Origin: DOZZ01 sp963792655
GTDB lineage: Bacteria > Acidobacteriota > Terriglobia > Bryobacterales > Bryobacteraceae
Assembly (NCBI GenBank): GCA_963792655.1
Contig: CAWBWU010000001.1
Coordinates: 372,001 to 436,000 of the forward strand
DNA length: 64,000 bases
Direction of reading: 5' to 3'
The first letter of the stretch is position 1. Every line of letters starts with the position of its first letter. The notes beneath the pieces were generated by a model, which was not told the DNA's origin, did not search any database, and worked only from the letters and a program-made list of their open reading frames with translations. This document shows, piece by piece, positions 53,701-62,136 of this stretch. The translations under genes were made by a program, and so were the position numbers.

Positions 53701-54328
53701 GCGAGTTCGTTGCGACCCAACTTACGGACAGCGCACGGCTGGTTGCAGAAGAAACACCGTCGAGCGTCACTCCGTAGCTTGCCGCCTGGCCGCCACCCAA
53801 TGCGAAACCGTTATCGCCGCCAATGTTCTTCGCCTCTGGCGTGAGCGCGGCTAGATCGAAAGGACTCCGCAATGCGCCGCTGACCACCAGCGGCAATTGG
53901 TCAACGAGCTTGTTCTGAATCGTGACACTCGACTTTGAGTCTTCGCTGTGAAGCTGCACTGCAGCCGCTTGTACCTCAATGGTCTGAGCGGTAGCGGATC
54001 CTACCTCGAGCGCCGTATCGGCTCGTACCTCACTCGCAGCCTCGACCGTGATGCCATTGATCTGGGCCGGCTTGAATCCGTTCATCTCCACGCGGACGGT
54101 GTAAGGGCCCACGGCCAGGTTGGGTGCTGTGAACTCGCCCGATCCACTGGTGGTGAGCGTTACCGCGCTATTCGTCGCGGTGTTGGTGATGACGACTTGA
54201 GCGCCCGGAATGGACCCACCTGTCGTATCGCGAACTGTTCCGGAAATAGTCCCACGCTCTGACTGCCCCCACATTACACACGCGAGGAGCAGCATACTGA
54301 TCAGCGCAAAAATACGTTTTGTGTACAC
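50789..54328 (-). CDS. Oar-like TonB-dependent receptor with carboxypeptidase-regulatory domain
   Basis: The intact 1,179-residue outer-membrane protein has a signal peptide (MYTKRIFALISMLLLACVMW), a carboxypeptidase-regulatory-like domain at about residues 25-110 ('GTISGTVRDTTGGSIPGAQVVITN' to 'VGPYTVRVEMNGFKPAQINGI'), a plug ('QLPLVVSGALRSPFDLAALTPEAKN') and a large beta-barrel ending in the outer-membrane signature 'RQLQFALKLYF'. Proteins of this type are very abundant in Solibacter-like acidobacteria; ligands are mostly unknown, often presumed to be oligosaccharides or peptides. The GTG start has AGAGGAG 10 bases before it. A quasi-palindrome lies just upstream. Confidence 0.93.
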   Translation of the reverse strand: MYTKRIFALISMLLLACVMWGQSERGTISGTVRDTTGGSIPGAQVVITNTATNSAVTLTTSGSGEFTAPNLAVGPYTVRVEMNGFKPAQINGITVEAASEVRADTALEVGSATAQTIEVQAAAVQLHSEDSKSSVTIQNKLVDQLPLVVSGALRSPFDLAALTPEAKNIGGDNGFALGGGQAASYGVTLDGVSSATSRALSVSWVATNSPSLEAITEFTVDTNGFKAEYGHAGGGVMTFVSKSGTNNLHGTAYEFLRNNALDANNFFNNSKGLPRPIYKQHDFGFSVGGPVYIPKLYHGRNKTFFFTAYEGFRNRTGATGIISTVPTPEMYQGDFSNWVDKNGKQIPIYNPTTQVANADGTFTRTVFPGNKIPMSLFDPQAVKALAIFTGSNALKPNTGALPGTVGYVANNFVISNGSQVAPQNKLSVKGDHIFSEKDRISGLYLYSRGSLAPGPEGPATLPGLWTDYNNLLQNSDVLRASYDHTFSPTVFNHFYAGGNNWRQSHDPIQATNNWKDKLCLGNVPDCNQNLANFTFSNNYFFQTGNGNENRIGGQANNGSENLVVAFNDDLSIIRGKHSYKVGGMYQITHYNGFGRQCVSGCANFSFKETGVPGGSDQTAGGNPFASFLLGYADSGNLDTVRFIGQQWKYFAGFVQDDWRVNQKLTLNIGLRWETQLPPVFQDDRMSDFSPTTPNPGAGGRLGALIFAGSGAGRQGSRDLADSYYHAFGPRFGFAYSWNEKTVIRGGAGISYGPIQTVSGSTHQLGFTSSPSFPNSNNGLTPTFILSQGFPAWAAPPFIDPSRANGNSIPWYQGQEATRPPTDYNFNLSIQRQLSSSLVFEVSYNGVMGAHLQTGLLNYNQVPTTYLNQYGSSFLGLAYNSPQAIAAGIVSPFPGFKGTVGQALRPYPQYQNIDTAAGGGDHSGHSTYHAAVVRLEKRYGSGLTFQTSYVFSKLLTDSDSYWFGSQAADQYNRGLEKSIGQYDVTHNFKAGIVYDLPFGKGKRFLSGGIGSAVLGNWRVSSTNYYSSGQPIALSTSVAQNIFGGRNVPFITSYDGWRAPTKGDHFDPAVDTFLVPYVKGSTAGPYPDQSLFHGIGNATRYNPKVRQFPNLNENFSVAKAIPIREQVRLEFRGEAFNAFNRVRFGTGSTNLQDSTFGRLTGGSSDLLNTPRQLQFALKLYF

Positions 54329-54347
54329 CTGATGTTCTCCTCTAAGT

Positions 54348-54363
54348 AGGTCCAGCTAGACCT
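54348..54363. promoter_or_regulatory. Operator-like quasi-palindrome in the TonB receptor leader
   Basis: AGGTCCAGCTAGACCT at 54348-54363 is symmetric at 14 of 16 positions (AGGTC-N6-GACCT) and lies 20 bases upstream of the start codon, just before the ribosome-binding site. It could bind a dimeric repressor or form a small hairpin. Confidence 0.3.
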
Positions 54364-54463
54364 GTAATTCGTGTGTGCAACTCTATCATTCGGCAGCCCG
54401 CTCGTGCAATAACGCAAAGGGACTGTGGCGCCTGTTTGGACCGGAACGGAGAGAGCGAAATTC

Positions 54464-55273
54464 CTATTCGATCTCGAACTTCAGGCGCGCTTCGCCCAGG
54501 TGAATCTCGTCACCGGATTGCAGTTGGGTGCCGCGTCGCGATGCTTTCGGGACCTGAATGCGACGGCCTTCTCGGAAGATGCTGGTGCCGCGCTGGCTTT
54601 GGTCGTCGGAGATGCGGAAGCGGCCGGCATCGGGCTCGTAGAACAGAAACGCGTGCTCACGCGAGACGGTAGTTTCGGTCTCATCGAACGCCACATCGTT
54701 CAAGCGCCGTAGACCTTCTTTGTCGCCGAACACTTCCCGCAGGCGGCCGATGTTCAGGCGGTTCGAGCGAATCGGATACTCTGCCGCGCTTGCCGACCCT
54801 TTAATCACAATCAGCCGGGCCGCTGGCCTTTGAGTTGTAGCGGGCACGGATTCGGGGTGCGCGGCCGCGCGGTTCAAATAGTCGATTCGGAACGGGCGCC
54901 CGGTCCACGCGAGCGCGGCATCGACCGCGACATCTACATCGACCACAAGGGCTGACGCATCGGCTCCTGCCTCGTTCAATAACGCGCGAACTTCCTCGCC
55001 AAGCGTGGCGTTCCCGCCGGATGCAGCGTCGCCGAACGCCGCGCGAAACACGCTCTCTTGCGATTCGTTCGCCGCGCCCAGGTGGATCGCGACGTGGTTG
55101 TACGGGAAAAAGTAGAGACCCTTCCCTTTCGCCTCCAGACGATCGCGCACGTCTTCGAGGATGTCGCGATGGATCTCGAGCACCTCGGCATTCGACGCAC
55201 CGCCGCCGAGCCGCGCGCTCCAGCCCTTCACCTTATTGCCGATCCAGCGGTCCAGGTGTTCGATCGATTTCAT
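54464..55273 (-). CDS. FhaA-like protein: DUF3662-type N-terminus plus FHA domain
   Basis: The 269-residue protein starts 'SIEHLDRWIGNKVKGWSARLGGGASNAEVLEIHRDILEDVRDRLEAKGKGLYFFPYNHVAIHLG', resembling the DUF3662 region of actinobacterial FhaA. A linker leads to a C-terminal FHA domain (about 170-269) with 'RLNIGRLREVF', 'ETTVSREHAFLFYEP', 'RISDDQSQRGTSIF' and 'GDEIHLGEARLKFEIE', including the G-R, S-R-x-H and T-S residues that contact phosphothreonine. It is the last gene of the operon, joined to the SEDS-PBP gene by ATGA, and probably an adaptor reading phosphorylation by the co-encoded kinase. Confidence 0.88.
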   Translation of the reverse strand: MKSIEHLDRWIGNKVKGWSARLGGGASNAEVLEIHRDILEDVRDRLEAKGKGLYFFPYNHVAIHLGAANESQESVFRAAFGDAASGGNATLGEEVRALLNEAGADASALVVDVDVAVDAALAWTGRPFRIDYLNRAAAHPESVPATTQRPAARLIVIKGSASAAEYPIRSNRLNIGRLREVFGDKEGLRRLNDVAFDETETTVSREHAFLFYEPDAGRFRISDDQSQRGTSIFREGRRIQVPKASRRGTQLQSGDEIHLGEARLKFEIE

Positions 55274-58200
55274 AGGATGCCCAACTCGCGCGCCGCCTTC
55301 ACGATGTCACCTGCGATGGGCGCCGCAGCGGTTCCTCCGTACTGCCCATTCTCCACCAGCACCGCAAACGCGATCTGCTTACCGGGTTTCGCCTGGTAGG
55401 GTGCATAGCCCACGAACCACGCGTGCGACGTTGCGTTGTGCAACTCCGCCGTGCCGGTCTTCCCCGCGATGGGCACGGCTGAATTGGCGAGCACGCGTCC
55501 CGTCCCGCCCGTCACCACCAGCCGCATGAAGCCGCCGAGCCGTGCTGCTTGCGTTTCGTCCAGCACGCGCACCGGTGCCTGCATGCGCGCATTGCTGGTA
55601 TCGAGAACCCAATGCCCCTGCATGGCCTGACCGCCGTTCGCTATAGCTGCGGCTACGCGCGCCAACTGAAAAGGCGAAGCGACCACCTGACCCTGCCCAT
55701 ACGACGCTTGCGGAAGAAACTGCTTCAGCTTCGCCGCGGTGTTTGGGGATGCGACTGAGATGCCGAACGCGCTTGCCATCTGATACAGCGCGTCGGCGCC
55801 TACTCGTTCTGAGCCGAGCTGTGCGAAGTAGGCATTGCAGGAAACCTCAATGCCCTTCTGCATATCGACAGAACCGTGCGGCTGCTTATCTTGCACATCG
55901 TCGCGAATGGGGCGGCGTCCGACGAAGTTGCCGGTGCGTCCATCGGGAAGGCGGATGCACTCGAACTTCTGGTTCGCCAGATCCGGATTTTCATGCAACG
56001 CAGCGGCGGCAGTGACGAGCTTGAACGAAGAGCCCGGCGGGTACAGGCCGAAACGCGCGCGGTCGATCAGATCTTTGTTCGGCAGCGGTGCTTGCGCACT
56101 GCCGCTCAACGTCGAGAACTCACCCGGTGACGGCAGCGGATAGCTCACCGACGCCAGTAACTCACCCGTTGCCGGATCGAGTACGACCACTGCGCCTTTC
56201 TGCTTGCCAAGCTTTTCGAGATGCGCTTTCAGGATTGCCGACGCGCGCAGTTGAAGACCTGCGTTGAGCGACATGCGCACATCGCGCGGTTGATTCATCA
56301 GCGCGCGCACTTGCGGATTATCAGGCTCGTGACGATGGCGAAGCAGCGGCAACAGAGCGCTGTAGTTGCGGCGCACACGCGTGGTCATCGCGCCGGTTTC
56401 GGGGTCGCGCGCTTCTTCGGTTTCGGTCACGTCGTCGTAGCCTTGCAGGCGCGTGCGTGATTGCCGTTCGGCGAAGGCGGTGTTCGTTGCGCCCGCACTT
56501 AACCGGCTGCGCGTGTCGCCGAGCAGATAGAAGAACTCCGCGCCCAACGGATAATAGCGCTCGCCTTCCGGAGCGGTCTGCGGCAGCGCGACGTTCATCT
56601 GCTGGTACTGTGCGCGATGTTTCTGAACGTCGGCCCAGTTGCTGCTCGCCAGAGGCACGCCGTTGCGATCGGTAATGGTTCCTTTGGGCAGCAGGCGCGC
56701 GGCTTCCAGCAAGCGCGGGTTGTAAAGATAGCGCCGCACTCCATCGGCTTGACGCACCAGAGTTCCACGCACGAGCACTTGGTCGCCGCGCACGATCTGA
56801 ATCCACGCGAGCCGCCCGAGAATGATGCACAAGCACGCGGCGAGCACGACCGACAACACCCGCGTGGGAAAACGGAAGGGCGCGGTGGCTGCGCTGTCGC
56901 CGGTGCGATTCGAGATTGACGCGATCATCGCGAACAGAACAAAGTTCGCGACCATCGATGTGCGGCCGTAACTCAGGAATGGCGACACGACACCCGAGAG
57001 CGGAATCAGGCCCAGCAAGCCTCCGCTGATCAGCAGAATTTCGTACGCGGCAATTAGAGCTAAACCGACAGTAAGGAAGTAGCCATACGCAGTACCCGCA
57101 GCCATCGCAATGCGCAGGCTGCGGTAGATCAAAAGCGCGTACAGCGCAAAGATGCAAGCTAATCCCAGAAAGCCGATCTGCTCGCCCAAAGCGGAAAGCA
57201 CCAGATCCGTGTGGCCGGCGGGCAGCGTCTCGGGTTCGCCCAACCCCAGGCCAGTACCGGTTGTGCCGCCGGTGGCTAGTGTCCATAGGGAAGCCGCGAG
57301 CTGATCGCCACCGCGCGTCGCGTTATCCCAGGGCGAGCGCCACATGTCCACGCGCTCGCGAACTGTGTGCGGAACGCCGGATAAATAGCCACCTGCAAAC
57401 GCGAGCACAATCACCGTCAGACCCGCAGCCGCGAGAGCTGCCCGGTTGCGGGCAATGCTGTAGAGCGTCAGGAACAAGCAGCCGACGACCAATGCCGGCC
57501 CGAGATCGCTTAACCAGAAAAACAGCAGGATCGAGAATGCGACGCCGATCGCAACGGGCAGAAGGTAATCAAGCCGCGGCACGTTGATGCGTTGTGCCCA
57601 CTTTTCGAGCCGGCCGTCTTTCTGTCGCAACTGGCGCAGCGCATCCCAGTGCTGCGCGAAGTATCCGGCCAGAAACAACACCAGCAAAATGCGGATCACT
57701 TCCATCGGTTGGAAGTGCAGCAGGTTCACTTTCGCGTCACTGAGCCCAGGCCCCGATCCGAATAAACCCAGAGCGGCCGCGAGCACAACTGCACCAAGCA
57801 GAGGCACCCAGCTCAGCTTCCCCATCGCCCGTTCGTAATTGATGGTGCTCAGCAGCGCCAAAGCTGCGCAGCCCGCCACCACGCCGGAGCTGAAGTCGGT
57901 AAACATCAGCGTGTCGCGCAACGGGTCGCGCAAGCTGATCATCAGCATCAAACCGAGCCCGCACAACACTTGAAGGATGGGCAGGATCCACTGGTCGCCC
58001 GTAAAGCGGCGCAGGCGCCAGAAGAAATGGACGGCGTAGAAGCCAACAAAGAACAGCGCGGACCAGATGAGGAACGATCGCCGGAACGCCGCAGGCTCGC
58101 GCACCACCAGATGCGGCTTGAGTAGCGCGAACGAAGCACCGCTGAGCAGAGGAATCGTGAGCTTATGCGGCTTCGGTGGAAAGAGTTTCTCGCGCCAGCG

Positions 58201-58683
58201 CGAGAGCCGCGACAGTGCGGCCTGACGCGCGGCTTCATGTTCTTCACGCCGCGCGCGCGCTTCGCTCATCCGTCGCGCGACGTCGTCCATGTCCCGAGCT
58301 CGCGGCAGCTCGCCTTCCGTGATGCGCATGGCCGCCACCGCGCCGTCGTTTTCGAAACGCGCGCCTTCGCGTTCGTGGGTGAAGATCGTGTTCGCGATGA
58401 AGTCTTGATCGGCTCCGTTGCCGGCCATACCGAGCAACGGCAGCAGCGGATAAGGATTTTGCAGCCGGTTGAGATTGACTACGTCCTTTGCCGCAAGTTG
58501 CGTGTTGTATTCGGTGAAGGCGTTGCTCTTCGCCGCGTACACCAGACCGAGTCCGGTCGCAACGGCAACGGAGCCGGCAATCAGCAACAACAACTCACGG
58601 CCGCGCAATGCCGCAGCGGAGCGCACACGCTCGGTGCGTCGGGCCTCGGCGCGTGCGGCAATCTCGGCTTCGGTCCACTTCAT
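55270..58683 (-). CDS. Natural fusion of SEDS glycosyltransferase (RodA/FtsW) and class B transpeptidase
   Basis: One intact frame of 1,137 residues. Residues 30-50 form a first helix, and 50-200 a charged insert. Residues 205-590 form the SEDS domain, with 'LSDLGPALVVG' (D393), 'GGTTGTGLGLGEPETLPAGHTDLVLSALGEQIGFLG' (471-507) and 'LIPLSGVVSPFLSYGRTSMVANF' (559-581). A linking helix spans 608-630. The class B PBP part has 'KGTITDRNGVPLASS' (667-681), SSFK (S885, K888), SCN (948-950) and KTGT (1075-1078). SEDS proteins polymerise glycan and class B PBPs crosslink it, normally as separate partners. It is overlapped by ATGA on both sides inside the kinase/phosphatase operon. I see no frameshift or repeat that would explain the fusion as error. 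Confidence 0.93.
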   Translation of the reverse strand: MKWTEAEIAARAEARRTERVRSAAALRGRELLLLIAGSVAVATGLGLVYAAKSNAFTEYNTQLAAKDVVNLNRLQNPYPLLPLLGMAGNGADQDFIANTIFTHEREGARFENDGAVAAMRITEGELPRARDMDDVARRMSEARARREEHEAARQAALSRLSRWREKLFPPKPHKLTIPLLSGASFALLKPHLVVREPAAFRRSFLIWSALFFVGFYAVHFFWRLRRFTGDQWILPILQVLCGLGLMLMISLRDPLRDTLMFTDFSSGVVAGCAALALLSTINYERAMGKLSWVPLLGAVVLAAALGLFGSGPGLSDAKVNLLHFQPMEVIRILLVLFLAGYFAQHWDALRQLRQKDGRLEKWAQRINVPRLDYLLPVAIGVAFSILLFFWLSDLGPALVVGCLFLTLYSIARNRAALAAAGLTVIVLAFAGGYLSGVPHTVRERVDMWRSPWDNATRGGDQLAASLWTLATGGTTGTGLGLGEPETLPAGHTDLVLSALGEQIGFLGLACIFALYALLIYRSLRIAMAAGTAYGYFLTVGLALIAAYEILLISGGLLGLIPLSGVVSPFLSYGRTSMVANFVLFAMIASISNRTGDSAATAPFRFPTRVLSVVLAACLCIILGRLAWIQIVRGDQVLVRGTLVRQADGVRRYLYNPRLLEAARLLPKGTITDRNGVPLASSNWADVQKHRAQYQQMNVALPQTAPEGERYYPLGAEFFYLLGDTRSRLSAGATNTAFAERQSRTRLQGYDDVTETEEARDPETGAMTTRVRRNYSALLPLLRHRHEPDNPQVRALMNQPRDVRMSLNAGLQLRASAILKAHLEKLGKQKGAVVVLDPATGELLASVSYPLPSPGEFSTLSGSAQAPLPNKDLIDRARFGLYPPGSSFKLVTAAAALHENPDLANQKFECIRLPDGRTGNFVGRRPIRDDVQDKQPHGSVDMQKGIEVSCNAYFAQLGSERVGADALYQMASAFGISVASPNTAAKLKQFLPQASYGQGQVVASPFQLARVAAAIANGGQAMQGHWVLDTSNARMQAPVRVLDETQAARLGGFMRLVVTGGTGRVLANSAVPIAGKTGTAELHNATSHAWFVGYAPYQAKPGKQIAFAVLVENGQYGGTAAAPIAGDIVKAARELGIL

Positions 58684-60584
58684 TGCTGGATCACGCTGGG
58701 CGGCGCAGGCGCGGGGTTGTTGTTCGTTCCGTGGATCTCGTCCAGCCGCTGCTCAATGCGCTGCTGACCACGGTTCGCCGCGATCTCAGCGCGCGCGGCG
58801 TCGCCGAATAAGTCGACTTTCTGATAAAGCTCCTGCGCCTTGATGTAGTCCTGGCGCGCCCGGTCCAGATACTCTTCTTCGCGTTCGGGCGACTGCGAAA
58901 AAGTATGCGACTCACGCACCATACGATCGGCGCGGCGGCGATAGCCATCGGCCAGTTGCGCACGCTCGCGCTTTCCGGTCGGATGGCCTTTCTCAGCGGC
59001 TCGCGCCAACGCCTCTTCCGCGCGCTCCATATCGTTCAGGTCGTAAGCGTAGATGCGCGCCAGCCCCAGTTCGGCATCGGGGGTCTTGCGCAACAGATCG
59101 GATGCTTCGCGAAAGTGCGACACTGCCGAATTCAAACGCTTTAGACGCACATCCGGCCGCGCGCCACCGGCATTGATGCGATCGATCTGTCCTTCGGTCA
59201 CCAGCAATTTCCCCCTAACTTCTTTGTCATCGGGGTCGATCACCAGCGCACGCGTAAGCGCGGTCTTGGCCTGCACCCAGTTTTTCAAGATGACTTGCGG
59301 AGCGTCATTATCACGGTAGTCCTGCAGCACTGCATCGGCACTTGCGACGAGTTTCTTTTTAAGCGACATGCGCGCGGGCCACAGTAGGCCCGGCATGTGC
59401 GCGCGCGTCTGCAGTGCTTCGTATCGCTGCCACGCATCGTCATCGGCTGCGTGATCGGTCACGATGTCGGTCTTCAGATTTTCGCTCTTGCGCCACACGT
59501 CCCACTGCATCAAAGCGAAGCCCACCAACATTGCGGCGACTGCGATAAATACGACAAAGCAGCCCATCACCGGGCGCGGTATCACGTGCTTCTGAATTGT
59601 GGGCGGCGGTGTTGTCTGACGCGGCACACTCTGCGCCGGCGCGCTGGTGCGGACAGTGCGATCGAGCGAATCGGAATTGGAAGCTGGGCGAGCGGTGCGC
59701 ATTGTCGCGTCGCTCTCGAATGGCATCGCCGTGACGGGTTGGCCACTCTGCCAGCGCAGCAGGTCGGCCTTCGCTTCGGCGGCAGACGGATAGCGTTGCG
59801 ACGCATCGCGCGCCAGCATCTTCGTAACGATGCGCGCCAGCGCCTGGGGGCAACTTGCCGGCAGCGGAGTGAGCGGCTGGTAACCCAGAATGCGCCGCTC
59901 GAGGCGCTCGCGCGATGTTTCGTCGAACGGCAACCGCCCCGCGATCATCTGGTACAGCAGGACGCCTACGGCCCATAGGTCCGACTGCGCGTCCATATTC
60001 TGCGTCTCGAGACGCTCGGGAGAACAGTAAGCCGCGCTCGCAAACAGATTCATCGTCTGCTTGCGCGTGTGCGAAAGTGCTTTTGCAATTCCGAAGTCGA
60101 TGACTTTGATCGCACCATTAGTCGCGATGCGAATGTTCTTCGGCTTCAGATCGCCATGCACCACGCCGGCAAAACGTTTGCCGTCGATCTCCGTCGTGAA
60201 GCTCTGCAGGTTCTCGAGCATTGAGCAGAGTTCGATCGCGACATGGGCTGCGTGCGGCGCCGTCAACGGGCTTCGCGCAAGCGCGGTCGAGAGATCTTCG
60301 CCGGGGATGTACTCCATCTCAATGAAGAGATCGCCGTTGAACTCACCGTGCCGCGCGACAATCACGACGCGTGGATCGACGCCCGCCAAACGTCTTTGCA
60401 GTTCAGCGCCCAGGCGTTCGGCTTCGAGGATGTCGCGGTCCTCGATCTCCTGGCCGTGATAGACCATCTTGAGCGCCACTTCGCGATTGAAGTCGGTGTC
60501 GTGCGCAAGGTATACCTCGCCCATCGAGCCGCGCCCTAAGAGGCGCTGGATCACGTAGCGTTCGATGCGCTCGCCGGTAATCAC
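58680..60584 (-). CDS. Transmembrane Ser/Thr protein kinase with TPR-like ectodomain
   Basis: The 634-residue protein has a PknB-like kinase domain (about 9-275): glycine loop 'GRGSMGEVY' (17-25), lysine K39 in 'EVALKMV', catalytic loop 'HGDLKPKN' (143-150), DFG at 163-165 and 'YCSPERL' in place of APE. The catalytic loop has glycine where most such kinases have arginine (HRD), a non-RD type. A proline-rich juxtamembrane segment with many Ser/Thr precedes one helix at 340-360. The outer part (365-634) is helical and TPR-like ('FREASDLLRKTPDAELGLARIYAYDLNDMERAEEALARA'), with no PASTA repeats. The GTG start overlaps the PP2C stop. Confidence 0.93.
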   Translation of the reverse strand: MITGERIERYVIQRLLGRGSMGEVYLAHDTDFNREVALKMVYHGQEIEDRDILEAERLGAELQRRLAGVDPRVVIVARHGEFNGDLFIEMEYIPGEDLSTALARSPLTAPHAAHVAIELCSMLENLQSFTTEIDGKRFAGVVHGDLKPKNIRIATNGAIKVIDFGIAKALSHTRKQTMNLFASAAYCSPERLETQNMDAQSDLWAVGVLLYQMIAGRLPFDETSRERLERRILGYQPLTPLPASCPQALARIVTKMLARDASQRYPSAAEAKADLLRWQSGQPVTAMPFESDATMRTARPASNSDSLDRTVRTSAPAQSVPRQTTPPPTIQKHVIPRPVMGCFVVFIAVAAMLVGFALMQWDVWRKSENLKTDIVTDHAADDDAWQRYEALQTRAHMPGLLWPARMSLKKKLVASADAVLQDYRDNDAPQVILKNWVQAKTALTRALVIDPDDKEVRGKLLVTEGQIDRINAGGARPDVRLKRLNSAVSHFREASDLLRKTPDAELGLARIYAYDLNDMERAEEALARAAEKGHPTGKRERAQLADGYRRRADRMVRESHTFSQSPEREEEYLDRARQDYIKAQELYQKVDLFGDAARAEIAANRGQQRIEQRLDEIHGTNNNPAPAPPSVIQQ

Positions 60585-62136
60585 TTGGTTGTCTCCGGCG
60601 TCACCCGAAAGTTCTTCAATTTGCCTGCAGGCAAAACGATGTTCGCGTCGGCCAGCGTTTCCTGACCCTTGGGCAGCCAGAGCGCCTCCGCGCCGTTGTT
60701 GACGAACGTATTGTTCTGGAGCACGGGATGCGCATCAGTCGAAACCACTAAGCCCGGCTGCGGTGCGCCTGCTTTGCGGCCATTCGCCGCGATCACGTTG
60801 TTGCGCAGCTCAGGAGTCGATGTACCTTCGATGCTCACGCCCGCGCCCGCATTCTCTTTGATGTCGTTCGCGACAAGCCTTCCGGCGGAAGCCCCGCGCA
60901 GGCGAATGCCACTCCCCGGTGAACCCGTAACGGTGCAGCGTTCCAGATCCACCGCGCTGTCATTCAAATTGATGGCGCCATGCACCACCAACCCCGACAC
61001 CTTCGCGTTGTGTACCTTCTCGCCGGTGACGCTGCCATTCAACGTGGCTCCCGCCGCATCGATGTTGACGCCGTCTTTGAGGGCGATGCTCTCGTCGTAT
61101 GTGCCTGCTGCGATGTGCAGAGTGTCGCCCGGAACGGCCTGGGCCAGTACGGACGCAATCGTCGCCGGCGCCGCGACATTCAACACCGCCGGCACGTGCG
61201 GATGCGGTGTCGCGATGCGGATAGCAGCGAACGTAATCATCGCGCCCAGCAACATGCCACCCGCAATCCAGAGCGGAATCAAACCGAGGCCGCTGCTGAC
61301 CGGTTGCGGAGTGCGCGAAAGGGGGCTGGTATCTTCGCCGACCTTCGACGGCGCTTCGAGCAGCGTTCGCTTGCCGAACGATGCTGCAAACTTTTCGCCT
61401 TCCACGAAAACGACAGACACGTTATCTTTGCCGCGTTCGTTGGCTGCTTCGATCAGCTTGTTCACCGTGGTCCAGCGATCGCCCGCGTACTGTTCGCAAA
61501 TTTCCAGAATGCGCGCAGAAGGCAAGCTGTCGCTCAGGCCATCACTGCACAGCAGCAGCGCGCTTTCTGGCGCGAAGCGCAGCGGCAGAACATCGATGAA
61601 CCCGGGCTCGTCGGGAATGCGCTCGTGCGAGCCGACATCGCGAAACACTTCATTGCGGCGCGGATGCCGCATCGCTTCCGACTCGGTTAACTCGCCGCGA
61701 TCCTCGCGCTCCCCGACGGGCGAATGGTCGGGCGTCAGCTTCTCGATTTTGCCGCGGCGTAATTGATACAGCCGCGAGTCGCCGACGTGCCCTGCCGTGG
61801 CACGTTCCCCTTCAATGACCACAGCGGTGAGTACGCAGGCCATGCCGGCACACTCCGGGTTCGCCGCTGCGCGGCTTCGAAGATCGCGTTGTTGGCGAGC
61901 GTAATCGCCTCGCGCATGCGCTGTTCGGTTTCGCCGGTGAGGCGTTCCAGCCTGGTCTTGATGACGTCGCGAGCGATCTCTGCCGCGCGCTCGCCTGCCG
62001 CGTGGCCGCCCATGCCGTCAATCACCAGGTAAATGCCACGCGCATCGTCGGCGTGAACGCGATCTTCGTTATTGCCGCGGACCACGCCCTGATGGCTGGT
62101 GGCGGCGGAGAGATAGCGCGCGGGCGTGTTCGTCAT
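60581..62136 (-). CDS. Membrane PP2C phosphatase with predicted beta-helix ectodomain, one frameshift
   Basis: From ATG 62136 the cytoplasmic PP2C domain shows 'GNNEDRV', 'VIDGMGGHAAGE' (D40), then, after a one-base deletion at about 61861-61866, 'GDSRLYQLRRGKIEKLTPDHS', 'LLLCSDGLSD' and 'DNVSVVFVEG', all metal-binding motifs. A transmembrane helix ('LIPLWIAGGMLLGAMITFAAI') leads to about 180 outer residues with right-handed parallel beta-helix repeats ('GDTLHIAAGTYDESIALKDGVNIDAAGATLNGSVTG', 'AKVSGLVVHGAINLNDSAVDLERCTVTGSPGSGIRL', 'LVANDIKENAGAGVSIEGTSTPELRNNVIAANG'). Corrected length is 518. It should reverse the co-encoded kinase. Confidence 0.88.

Noticed and set aside
60669..61766. Plus-strand open frame (365 codons) over the PP2C gene
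   Set aside because: It is a shadow of the PP2C/beta-helix gene; the conserved PP2C motifs are on the other strand.
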